NCBI GenBank assembly: GCA_036505275.1
Contig: DASXTS010000406.1
Span: forward strand, 1 to 6,449
Length of the DNA stretch: 6,449 nt
DNA from: DASXTS01 sp036505275
GTDB lineage: Bacteria > Actinomycetota > Actinomycetes > Mycobacteriales > Pseudonocardiaceae
Direction of reading: 5' to 3'
Below the pieces are notes generated by a model. The model saw nothing but the letters and a program-made list of their open reading frames with translations, was not told where the DNA came from and did not search any database. Every line of letters begins with the position of its first letter. The stretch's first letter is position 1. A program made the translations under genes and the position numbers. Below, piece after piece: positions 1 to 5,607 of this stretch.

Positions 1-312
1 TGCCTCGCCCCGGACCCGCACAACCCGCTCAACGATGTGTCGACCATGAACAAGATCATGGAGTACATGGCGATGAGCCGCCCGATCGTGTCTTTCGACC
101 TGCGCGAGGCCAGGGTCTCCGCAGGTGAGGCCGCGGTGTACGCACCGGCCAACGACGAGCTGGAGTTCGCCAAGCTGATCGCCCGCCTGCTCGACGACCC
201 CGGCGAGCGGGCCCGGATGGGTGCGCTCGGCAAGGCCCGCGTCGACGGCCCGTTGTCCTGGGAAAACTCCCGCACCGCACTACTGCGCGCATATGCCGCC
301 GCGAGCGGGTGA
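1..312 (+). CDS. Glycosyltransferase family 4 (GT-B fold), C-terminal fragment
   Basis: The reading frame is open from base 1 and ends at TGA 310-312, so 103 C-terminal residues are visible and the gene starts before the window. The peptide begins with CLAPDPHNPLNDVSTMNKIM, followed by EYMAMSRPIVSFDL and then E-x-R-x-SAG-x-AA. This is the donor-binding end of GT4 (GT-B) enzymes: the conserved Glu of the NKIMEYMA segment normally contacts the nucleotide-sugar, and the following segment closes the Rossmann domain. The family moves a sugar from an NDP-sugar to a lipid-linked or saccharide acceptor on the cytoplasmic side of the membrane. The closing helical stretch (LARLLDDPGERARMGALGKAR, in part) is also typical. 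The ATG at base 46 or 37 is not the start, because conserved sequence precedes it. It lies 137 bases before the Wzz-like pair on the same strand, so it probably belongs to the same polysaccharide locus. Sugar specificity cannot be told. Confidence 0.9.
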   Translation, partial: CLAPDPHNPLNDVSTMNKIMEYMAMSRPIVSFDLREARVSAGEAAVYAPANDELEFAKLIARLLDDPGERARMGALGKARVDGPLSWENSRTALLRAYAAASG

Positions 313-343
313 GCACGCCTGGTAGAAGTGCCGGTTGTCACGT

Positions 344-349
344 TTTAAT
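344..349 (+). promoter_or_regulatory. Candidate -10 element (TTTAAT) upstream of the Wzz-like operon
   Basis: TTTAAT matches the sigma-70-type TATAAT at five of six bases and sits in the only AT-rich spot of the 313-449 gap. No good -35 hexamer lies 16-18 bases upstream (positions 320-327 read TGGTAGAA), and TTGTCA at 335-340 is too close to serve. If used, transcription would start near base 356 and give a leader of about 95 bases before the TTG start. This is inference from sequence alone. Confidence 0.25.
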
Positions 350-377
350 GGGTCCTGTCCCTGTAACCAATGCGGTA

Positions 378-385
378 GTCGCGAC
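378..385. repeat. 8-bp perfect palindrome GTCGCGAC
   Basis: The palindrome lies directly beside the leader stem-loop and downstream of the candidate -10 element. Its place would suit a dimeric regulator, but an 8-bp palindrome of this composition can arise by chance in GC-rich DNA. No second copy was seen in the gap. Confidence 0.25.
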
Positions 386-428
386 GACGGGTTGATGGGG
401 TCTTGCGGTCAGCGCTCCACATCCCGTC
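386..428 (+). promoter_or_regulatory. Predicted leader stem-loop just upstream of the ribosome binding site
   Basis: GACGGG at 386-391 pairs with CCCGTC at 423-428. After a single T-T mismatch (392/422), 393-394 pair with 420-421. A395 is bulged, and TGGGGT 396-401 pairs with GCTCCA 414-419, using two G-U pairs. This makes about 14 base pairs with a 12-base loop at 402-413. The 3' arm ends six bases before the purine-rich AGGAGAGG, so the structure could influence ribosome access or mRNA stability. No T-run follows it, so it is not an intrinsic terminator. The pairing is read directly; any regulatory role is inference. Confidence 0.35.
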
Positions 429-433
429 TCGAG

Positions 434-441
434 AGGAGAGG
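434..441 (+). promoter_or_regulatory. Ribosome binding site (AGGAGAGG) supporting the TTG start at 450
   Basis: The purine run 431-441 contains AGGAG and GAGG, with the last G eight bases before TTG 450-452. The frame is closed upstream by TGA 393-395 and has no ATG or GTG between that stop and base 450, so this site decides in favour of TTG. The next in-frame alternative is GTG 465-467, too far from the run to be favoured. Confidence 0.65.
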
Positions 442-449
442 CTCCGGCG

Positions 450-1811
450 TTGGGTGACGATGCAGTGCGCCTGTCCTTACTCGGGCGGCTCCTTCGCAGG
501 CGTTGGCGGTTCTTCGTGGTCATCGCCGAGGTGGGTGCCCTGCTCGGTGCCGGTCTCTGGCTGCTGCTCACACCCGGTTACCAGACCTCGACCAACGTGC
601 TCCTACAGGGCTCGCGGACCTCCGACGAGCTCGTGACCGAGACGCAGGTGGCGATGAGTTCGGTGGTGCTGGACCGGACGGCGGCCGCGCTCGGCTGGAA
701 CGTCACCCGCCATGATCTGCAGGGGGAGGTCGGTGCCGTCGTCGGGGACGGCAACGTGATCATTATCACCGGCCGGGCCGGCACCCCCGAGCGCGCCCAG
801 CAGCTCACCGACGCGGTGGCCAGGGAGTACGTCAACTTCTCCACGCAGCTCGCCACCGACGCCGGTGACGTGTCCGCCCAGGTCTTCCGGGAGCAGCGCG
901 AGGCGCTCCGCCAGGAGATCACCAAGGTTAATGAGCGGATCACCGAGCTGCAGACTGCCGCCGCGGGTGGTTCCACGCCGGACGCCGTCCAGCTGCGCTC
1001 CGAGCTGCAGGAACTGCGCACCACGCTCACCCAGGCGATGGCGAAGCTGGACGAGGCCGGCGGTGGGTCCGGCCAGAACAACATCGTCGTCATGGGCCTG
1101 GCCGAACGGCCGTCCGGCCGGGCAGCCCCGACTCTGGTGCAGCTCGCCGCCGGTGGGGCGCTGGTTGCGTTCCTGCTCGGCGTGTTCGGCCACTTCGCCG
1201 CCGCCCGGTGGGATCGCCGGCTGCGCGACGACGCCGAGATCGCCGCCGCGCTCGGCTCCGAGGTGCTGGCCACGGTCGACGTGACGGACGAGCCAACGGC
1301 CGACCGCGGGGCCAAGCGGTCCACCTGGAAATCGCTGGTCAAGGGCCTGGTTCTTGGTCGCCAGCCGTGGTACGAGACGCCGCTGCCGGTGGCCGGCGAT
1401 GACCTCAGCCGTGACATTCGCTACCGGCGGGCGCTGGCCAGGCTGCGGGGCGACACGGTCGGGCCGCTACGGGTGCTCGTGCTGGTGCCCGACGACGACG
1501 CCGCGGCCCACCGGGCGGCCGCGCAGCTCGCCGCCGCGGCCGAAACCCAACCGCACCGCATCCTGTTGCAGACGGTCGAGGTCGCGGTCGGCCGGCCAAC
1601 GGTCCCGGACGGCGGGGGCGTCTGGGGAGCCCTGGTCGTGCTGACCTCGGGCTCCAGGACAGATTGGGAGCTGGTCGGCCTCGCCGAGGCCTGCGCCGAC
1701 GCCGGCCACCGGGTGGTCGGCACCGTGGTCGCGCACCTGACCCGGTCGGCCGGCCGCCGTCAGGAGGAACAGCGCCCCGTCGCCCAGGACGTCCTGGCTG
1801 GTTCGCCGTGA
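450..1811 (+). CDS. Wzz-type polysaccharide co-polymerase/chain-length protein, with degenerate kinase-like C-terminal domain
   Basis: This 453-residue protein has the layout of polysaccharide co-polymerases, which sit in the cytoplasmic membrane and set chain length or couple polymerisation to export. An Arg-rich start (R13-R20) precedes membrane segment 1 (about 21-40). An extracytoplasmic domain follows, with a Gln/Glu/Arg-rich coiled coil at about 145-203, then membrane segment 2 (about 229-250). The cytoplasmic part (about 255-440) has the beta-strand spacing of a BY-kinase/ParA domain (LRVLVLVP 340-347, GALVVLTSG). Where a Walker A loop should be, it reads PDDDAAAHR (347 onward), with no GxGK[ST]. 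No Tyr cluster closes the protein, so it should not be a kinase. The TTG start is chosen from the ribosome binding site at 434-441. Codon 10 is TTA, the only TTA codon in any gene here. The stop overlaps the next start by four bases. The family call is by topology and weak motif likeness, so it is good for type but not for exact subfamily. Confidence 0.82.
   Translation: MGDDAVRLSLLGRLLRRRWRFFVVIAEVGALLGAGLWLLLTPGYQTSTNVLLQGSRTSDELVTETQVAMSSVVLDRTAAALGWNVTRHDLQGEVGAVVGDGNVIIITGRAGTPERAQQLTDAVAREYVNFSTQLATDAGDVSAQVFREQREALRQEITKVNERITELQTAAAGGSTPDAVQLRSELQELRTTLTQAMAKLDEAGGGSGQNNIVVMGLAERPSGRAAPTLVQLAAGGALVAFLLGVFGHFAAARWDRRLRDDAEIAAALGSEVLATVDVTDEPTADRGAKRSTWKSLVKGLVLGRQPWYETPLPVAGDDLSRDIRYRRALARLRGDTVGPLRVLVLVPDDDAAAHRAAAQLAAAAETQPHRILLQTVEVAVGRPTVPDGGGVWGALVVLTSGSRTDWELVGLAEACADAGHRVVGTVVAHLTRSAGRRQEEQRPVAQDVLAGSP
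477..479 (+). promoter_or_regulatory. Rare TTA leucine codon, possible bldA-type control point
   Basis: TTA codes for Leu10 of the first Wzz-like protein. Scanning all five coding frames, I found no other in-frame TTA; the other occurrences of those letters straddle codons. In Streptomyces and relatives, TTA codons need the tRNA encoded by bldA and often sit near the start of developmentally controlled genes. Whether the host uses such control is unknown. Confidence 0.4.
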
Positions 1812-3652
1812 CCACCGCCTCCTCTCCACCGCCGGAGCCGCTGATCGACCTCCAGCGGCTGATGGTCTCCATGCGCCGGCGCCGCCGTGCCTGGCTCGCG
1901 GCCGGCTTGTTGGGGCTGCTCCTCGGCGTGGCGTCTGCGGTGCTCATGCCGGCCAAGCCGAGCGCCGTCACCCGTGTGCTGGTCGTGCACGAGGCCGACG
2001 TGGGCGCCGCCCCCGGATCGTTGATCAAGACGGATATTGCGCTGCTGCAGACGACACGGATCGCCGCGGCCGCGCTGAAGAGCATCAACTCCGCTGATCG
2101 GCCAGAGGAATTCGTAACCGAATACAAGGCAACGGCGCTCACCAACAACGTCCTGGAGCTGACCGTCACCGGAGCCGACGACGGCGACGCGGTGGCCCGC
2201 GCCAAGGCGGTGGCCGATGCGTTCATCGCCGACCACGTGCAGCGGGCGCAGGCCGCGGCCAACGCCGACGCAAAGGCGTTGATCGACCGCCGGGCCTCGG
2301 CCGAGGACGAGCTGGCCAAGGTGGACGCGTCGATTGCGGCCATGTCGGCGGCCGACCGGCGCAACCGACCGGCCGAGCTCGACGCGCTCTACGCCCGCCG
2401 TGCCGAACTCACGTCGCAGATCGCCGACCTGACCAACCGCGCAGAGGAGGCCGGCGTCGGCACGCCGCGGGTGGCCGCCGGCACGCAGATCGTCGACCAG
2501 CCCCGCGCGAAGCCCCGCTCGTTCCTGAAGACCGCCGTCCTGAACGGCGGCATCGGGTTCGCGCTCGCGCTGACCGTCGGTATCGGGCTGGCCGCCGTCG
2601 GTAGCGTGGTGCGTGACCGCCCGGTGCTGCGGCGGGAGATCGTTGCGCATCTCGGCGCGTCGGTGATCGCCCAGCTGCGGGAGCCGCACCGCTGGGCGGC
2701 CTGGCTGCCCTCCCGGTTGGCCGGACGGCGAAAGCAGGTCGCCGCGACGCTGGCCAGGACCGTGCGCGGCGACAGTGGCTCGGTGTCCCTGCTCGAGCTG
2801 GGCGCCCGGCGGACCACGGTCGCGCTCGCGCTGGACATGGCGCAGGCGCTCGGCGCTGACGGCCGTGGCGGTGGCGGTGGCGGTGGCGATGGCGGTGGCG
2901 GTGGCGGTGGCGGTGGCGGGGTCGTGATCGTCGACGACCTGACCGGCGGCCGGCTCGCGAAGCGGCTCGGCTCCACCGACGGTCCGATCCGCGTGCTGGA
3001 CGGCAGCGAGCTGACCGCCGACCGGCCGCAGGCGCCTGGCCGGCCGGAGCGCAAGATCGGCATCGGCTCGGTGCGCCCCGGGACCGCGTGGACCGACCTG
3101 CCCAGGCTTGGCGCCGAGACCCTGCTCGTGGTCCGGGCCGGGCACGCCAACACATTGTGGTTGCACACCGTTGCTCGCCAGCTCGCCGACCTGCAGATCC
3201 CGGTGATCGGTGTGGTGTTGGTCGACCCGGACCGCAAGGACCGCTCGGACGGCACGCTCTGGGACGGGCTGCACACCGCGCTGCGGGGCCGGGCCGGCTC
3301 GGCCCAGGCCATCCACGCGGCGCGGGCCGGCTCGACGGCGGCCGTGACGACCACACCGACCGCGCGAACCGCACTGGCCGCGCGCGCGGCGACGGCACCG
3401 GGGACGGCGGCGCCGGGCGCAAAGCCGGCGCCGGGCCCAAGAACGGCGCCGCGCGTAACGGCCGATCCCGCCGCAGCGAAGACGCCAGCGGCGGCACCAC
3501 CCCGCCGAACCAATGGCGCCTTGACTCCGGGATACACCGACGACTACCCGACCGAGGTGCTCGGGCCGATCTGGCCCACCGCTGAGGAGGTCGAGGGCCT
3601 TGCCAGCGGCCCGTCGCAGCGTCCGCCTCGCTGGCACCGGCTCGGCGGCTGA
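1808..3652 (+). CDS. Second Wzz-type co-polymerase with degenerate P-loop domain, poly-Gly insertion and disordered tail
   Basis: The protein has 614 residues from GTG 1808, which overlaps the preceding TGA as GTGA and implies translational coupling. ATG 1862 and 1871 are possible but would leave little before the membrane segment. Order: RRRRR at 23-27 and membrane segment 1 (28-47); extracytoplasmic domain with helical, charged stretches (about 48-238); a QPRAKPRS lead-in and membrane segment 2 (242-267); then a cytoplasmic BY-kinase/ParA-like domain (about 270-490). Its P-loop is degraded: GARRTT (332-337) stands where GEGKTT is expected, with Arg for the catalytic Lys. VVIVDDL (372-378) sits at the Walker A' place, and LLVVRAG (439-445) through VIGVVLVDPD matches the end of the fold. 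A Gly tract (354-371, broken by D361) lies between the P-loop helix and VVIVDDL. Residues 495-574 are Ala/Pro/Thr/Arg-rich and probably disordered. They end in GYTDDYPTE (Y576, Y580). Likely partner: the preceding Wzz-like protein. Confidence 0.83.
   Translation: MTTASSPPPEPLIDLQRLMVSMRRRRRAWLAAGLLGLLLGVASAVLMPAKPSAVTRVLVVHEADVGAAPGSLIKTDIALLQTTRIAAAALKSINSADRPEEFVTEYKATALTNNVLELTVTGADDGDAVARAKAVADAFIADHVQRAQAAANADAKALIDRRASAEDELAKVDASIAAMSAADRRNRPAELDALYARRAELTSQIADLTNRAEEAGVGTPRVAAGTQIVDQPRAKPRSFLKTAVLNGGIGFALALTVGIGLAAVGSVVRDRPVLRREIVAHLGASVIAQLREPHRWAAWLPSRLAGRRKQVAATLARTVRGDSGSVSLLELGARRTTVALALDMAQALGADGRGGGGGGGDGGGGGGGGGGVVIVDDLTGGRLAKRLGSTDGPIRVLDGSELTADRPQAPGRPERKIGIGSVRPGTAWTDLPRLGAETLLVVRAGHANTLWLHTVARQLADLQIPVIGVVLVDPDRKDRSDGTLWDGLHTALRGRAGSAQAIHAARAGSTAAVTTTPTARTALAARAATAPGTAAPGAKPAPGPRTAPRVTADPAAAKTPAAAPPRRTNGALTPGYTDDYPTEVLGPIWPTAEEVEGLASGPSQRPPRWHRLGG
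2865..2918 (+). repeat. Hexanucleotide tandem repeat (GTGGCG)9, in-frame poly-glycine
   Basis: Nine head-to-tail 6-base units fill this stretch. Only the fifth (2889-2894, ATGGCG) differs, by one base. In the frame of the surrounding gene the tract encodes Arg353, seven Gly, Asp361 and ten Gly. Because the unit is six bases long, gain or loss of copies would change the length of the glycine linker by two residues without breaking the frame. Confidence 0.9.
3410..3463 (+). repeat. Imperfect 18-base direct repeats in the Ala/Pro-rich tail region
   Basis: Two 18-base copies (3410-3427 and 3428-3445) agree at about 14 positions. A third, weaker copy follows from 3446 and shares the GCGCCG start. 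They encode AP-rich hexapeptides (APGAKP, APGPRT, APRVTA). This fits expansion of the low-complexity tail by duplication. No function beyond a flexible linker is suggested. Confidence 0.4.
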
Positions 3653-3672
3653 GGGAAGGCTCGGAACAGCAC

Positions 3673-5598
3673 ATGTGCGGTATCGCAGGCACTTATCGCT
3701 GGCCGGACGGCGGCCCGCTCACCGACCGGCTGACCGAAACCTTGGCCCACCGCGGCCCGGATGGCGCCGGCCGGTACGCCCATGGGGCCGGGGACGGCCC
3801 AGGGGGTGGCGAGGTGCACCTCGGTCACCGCCGGCTGTCGATCATCGACCTGACCGAGACCGGGGCGCAGCCGATGGTCTACGACGGCCTCGCGCTGACC
3901 TACAACGGTGAGCTGTACAACGCGCCGGAGCTGCGCGCCGAGCTCGAGGCGGCCGGCGTGCGCTTCCGCGGAACGTCGGATACCGAGGTCCTGTTGCAGG
4001 CGTGGCGGCGCTGGGGAACGGGCTGCCTGCCAAGGCTTCGCGGCATGTTCGCGTTCGGCATCTTCGACGAGCGCACCGGCGAGCTGACCCTGGTCCGCGA
4101 CCAGCTCGGCATCAAGCCACTGTTCCTGCTCCGCCGCGGCGACGGGCTGGTGTTCGCATCGGAGCTCAAGGCGCTCGCCGCGGAGCTCGGTGAGTCGCTG
4201 CACGTCGACGACGCGGCGCTGGTCGCATCGCTGCTGTACTACTGGGTGCCGGACGGCCGCTGCGCGTTCCGGGAGGCCGAGAAGCTGCCGCCGGGGAGCT
4301 GGCTGCGGTGCCGGCCGGACGGCCGTGTCGAGCGGGGCAGCTTCTGGTCCATCCGCGAAGTCGCCGAGCAGGGGCAGCACGCCGACGAGCCGGATCTGGC
4401 CGCCGTCGTCGCCGATTCGACGCGCCGGCACCTGCTCTCCGACGTGCCGGTCGCCACCTTCCTTTCCGGCGGGCTGGACTCCAGCTACCTGACCGCGCTT
4501 GCGGCCGGCAACCAGCCCGGCATCTCGGCCTACACCATCGGCTTCCGCACCGAGGACGCCAGGTTCGAGGCCATGCCGGACGACCTTCGTTACGCCCGCG
4601 TGGTGGCCGCCAAGTTCGGCGTGGAGCTGCACGAGATCGAGATCGCGCCCCGGATCCTCGACCTGCTGCCGAAGATGATCTACCACCTGGACGAGCCGAT
4701 CGGCGACCCGGCCGCGATCAACACGTTCCTGATCTGCACGGCCGCCAGCCAGGCCGGGGTCAAGGTGATGCTGTCCGGGATGGGCGCCGACGAGCTGTTC
4801 GCCGGCTACCGCAAGCACGCCGCCAACCTGCTCGCGCTGCGCTACCAACGCCTGCCCGGCCTGGTGCGCAGGCCGCTGGCCGCGACGGTCAACCGGCTAC
4901 CGGTGGCCAGCTCGCGCCGCGGGTACCGGTCGGTGCGGTTCGCCAAGCGCTTCCTCTCGTTCGCCGAGCTGCCCGAGGAGACCGCGTTCCGGCGCAGCTA
5001 CACCATGTACGACCGGCACGAGCTGCTCGGCCTGGTGAGCCCCGACCTCGCCGGTGCCGTCGACGACGTGCTGACAGAGCACGCGGACACCTACCACGAC
5101 AACGCGGTCGGCGACTTCGTCAACCGGATGTGCCTTGCCGACGCGCGGCTGTTCCTGCCCGGCCTGAACCTGGCCTACACCGACCGGTCCAGCATGGCGG
5201 CCTCGACCGAGGTACGGGTGCCGTTCGTGGACGTCGAGGTGGTCAAGGCCGCGTTCGCCATCCCGGGCCACCGGAAGATCGTGCGGCGGCAGGGCAAGGT
5301 CGTGCTGAAGCAGGCGGCCGCCTCGATCCTCCCGGCCGAGATCGTGCACCGGCCGAAGGGCCTGTTCAGCGCGCCGCTGCGGGCCTGGATGAGCCGAGAC
5401 CTCGCACCGCTCGTTCGCGAGGTGGTGCACGAGGGCGAGCTGGTCCGGTCCGGCTTCCTGCGCGGCGAGGCACTGCGGCGGCTGGTGGCCGAGGACGCCG
5501 CCGGCCAGCAGGACCGGTCCAAGCACCTGTGGCACGTGCTGACCCTCGAGTACTGGTACCGCAGCGCCCTCGACGCCCATCGACTGACAGCCGCCTAG
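3673..5598 (+). CDS. asnB: Glutamine-dependent asparagine synthetase-family amidotransferase
   Basis: This 641-residue protein appears intact. It starts MCGIAG, fixing ATG 3673: the Cys after Met is the N-terminal nucleophile that frees ammonia from glutamine. The class II glutaminase domain (about 1-215) shows LGHRRLSIIDL (50-60, substrate Arg), YNGELYN (77-83), GTSDTE (100-105), RDQLGIKPLF (142-151) and FASELKAL (161-168). The synthetase domain has the PP-loop SGGLDSS (265-271), which binds ATP and activates a carboxylate. It also has SGMGADELFAGY (368-379), a later STEVRVPFVD segment and RPKGLFSAPLRAW (560-572). Length fits the 600-650-residue actinobacterial and Bacillus branch, longer than the 554 residues of E. 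coli AsnB. The textbook reaction turns aspartate to asparagine. In polysaccharide clusters, relatives such as WbpS are proposed to amidate uronic acid sugars, which is my preferred role here from context. The preceding stop is 20 bases upstream, with a loose purine stretch GAGGGAAGG at 3651-3659. Confidence 0.95.
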   Translation: MCGIAGTYRWPDGGPLTDRLTETLAHRGPDGAGRYAHGAGDGPGGGEVHLGHRRLSIIDLTETGAQPMVYDGLALTYNGELYNAPELRAELEAAGVRFRGTSDTEVLLQAWRRWGTGCLPRLRGMFAFGIFDERTGELTLVRDQLGIKPLFLLRRGDGLVFASELKALAAELGESLHVDDAALVASLLYYWVPDGRCAFREAEKLPPGSWLRCRPDGRVERGSFWSIREVAEQGQHADEPDLAAVVADSTRRHLLSDVPVATFLSGGLDSSYLTALAAGNQPGISAYTIGFRTEDARFEAMPDDLRYARVVAAKFGVELHEIEIAPRILDLLPKMIYHLDEPIGDPAAINTFLICTAASQAGVKVMLSGMGADELFAGYRKHAANLLALRYQRLPGLVRRPLAATVNRLPVASSRRGYRSVRFAKRFLSFAELPEETAFRRSYTMYDRHELLGLVSPDLAGAVDDVLTEHADTYHDNAVGDFVNRMCLADARLFLPGLNLAYTDRSSMAASTEVRVPFVDVEVVKAAFAIPGHRKIVRRQGKVVLKQAAASILPAEIVHRPKGLFSAPLRAWMSRDLAPLVREVVHEGELVRSGFLRGEALRRLVAEDAAGQQDRSKHLWHVLTLEYWYRSALDAHRLTAA

Positions 5599-5602
5599 GG
5601 AG
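5597..5602 (+). promoter_or_regulatory. Ribosome binding site (AGGGAG) for the oxidoreductase
   Basis: AGGGAG overlaps the TAG stop of the amidotransferase gene and ends five bases before GTG 5608. It supports that start and suggests that translation passes directly from one gene to the next. Confidence 0.6.
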
Positions 5603-5607
5603 CGTTC

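Noticed and set aside
328..349. Possible terminator after the glycosyltransferase gene (GTG-CAC followed by TTTT)
   Set aside because: The stem is only about three base pairs and the T-run is four bases followed by AA, too weak for an intrinsic terminator.
1664..1807. Upstream extension of the second Wzz-like gene to an ATG at 1664
   Set aside because: It would overlap the first gene by 148 bases. The added residues are Arg/Gly/Pro-rich out-of-frame sequence, while the GTG at 1808 gives a normal short N-terminus before the membrane segment.
2865..2918. CRISPR-like or mobile-element repeat
   Set aside because: The units are six bases long with no spacers and stay in the reading frame, so this is a coding microsatellite. 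No inverted repeats or transposase genes are present in the window.
3088..3585. Alternative + strand open frame of 165 codons inside the second Wzz-like gene
   Set aside because: It is an out-of-frame Arg/Gly/Ala-rich translation of the tail region with no ribosome binding site and no family motif.
1760..3637. Long antisense open frame of 625 codons opposite the second Wzz-like gene
   Set aside because: It is a product of high GC content. Its protein is low-complexity (Arg/Gly/His/Gln-rich, with an alternating Thr-Ala run across the repeat), shows no family motif and mirrors the codons of the clear gene on the + strand.
450..3652. Possible frameshift splitting one long gene into two at 1808-1811
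   Set aside because: Each product has its own pair of membrane segments, extracytoplasmic domain and cytoplasmic domain, so they are tandem genes and not halves of one.
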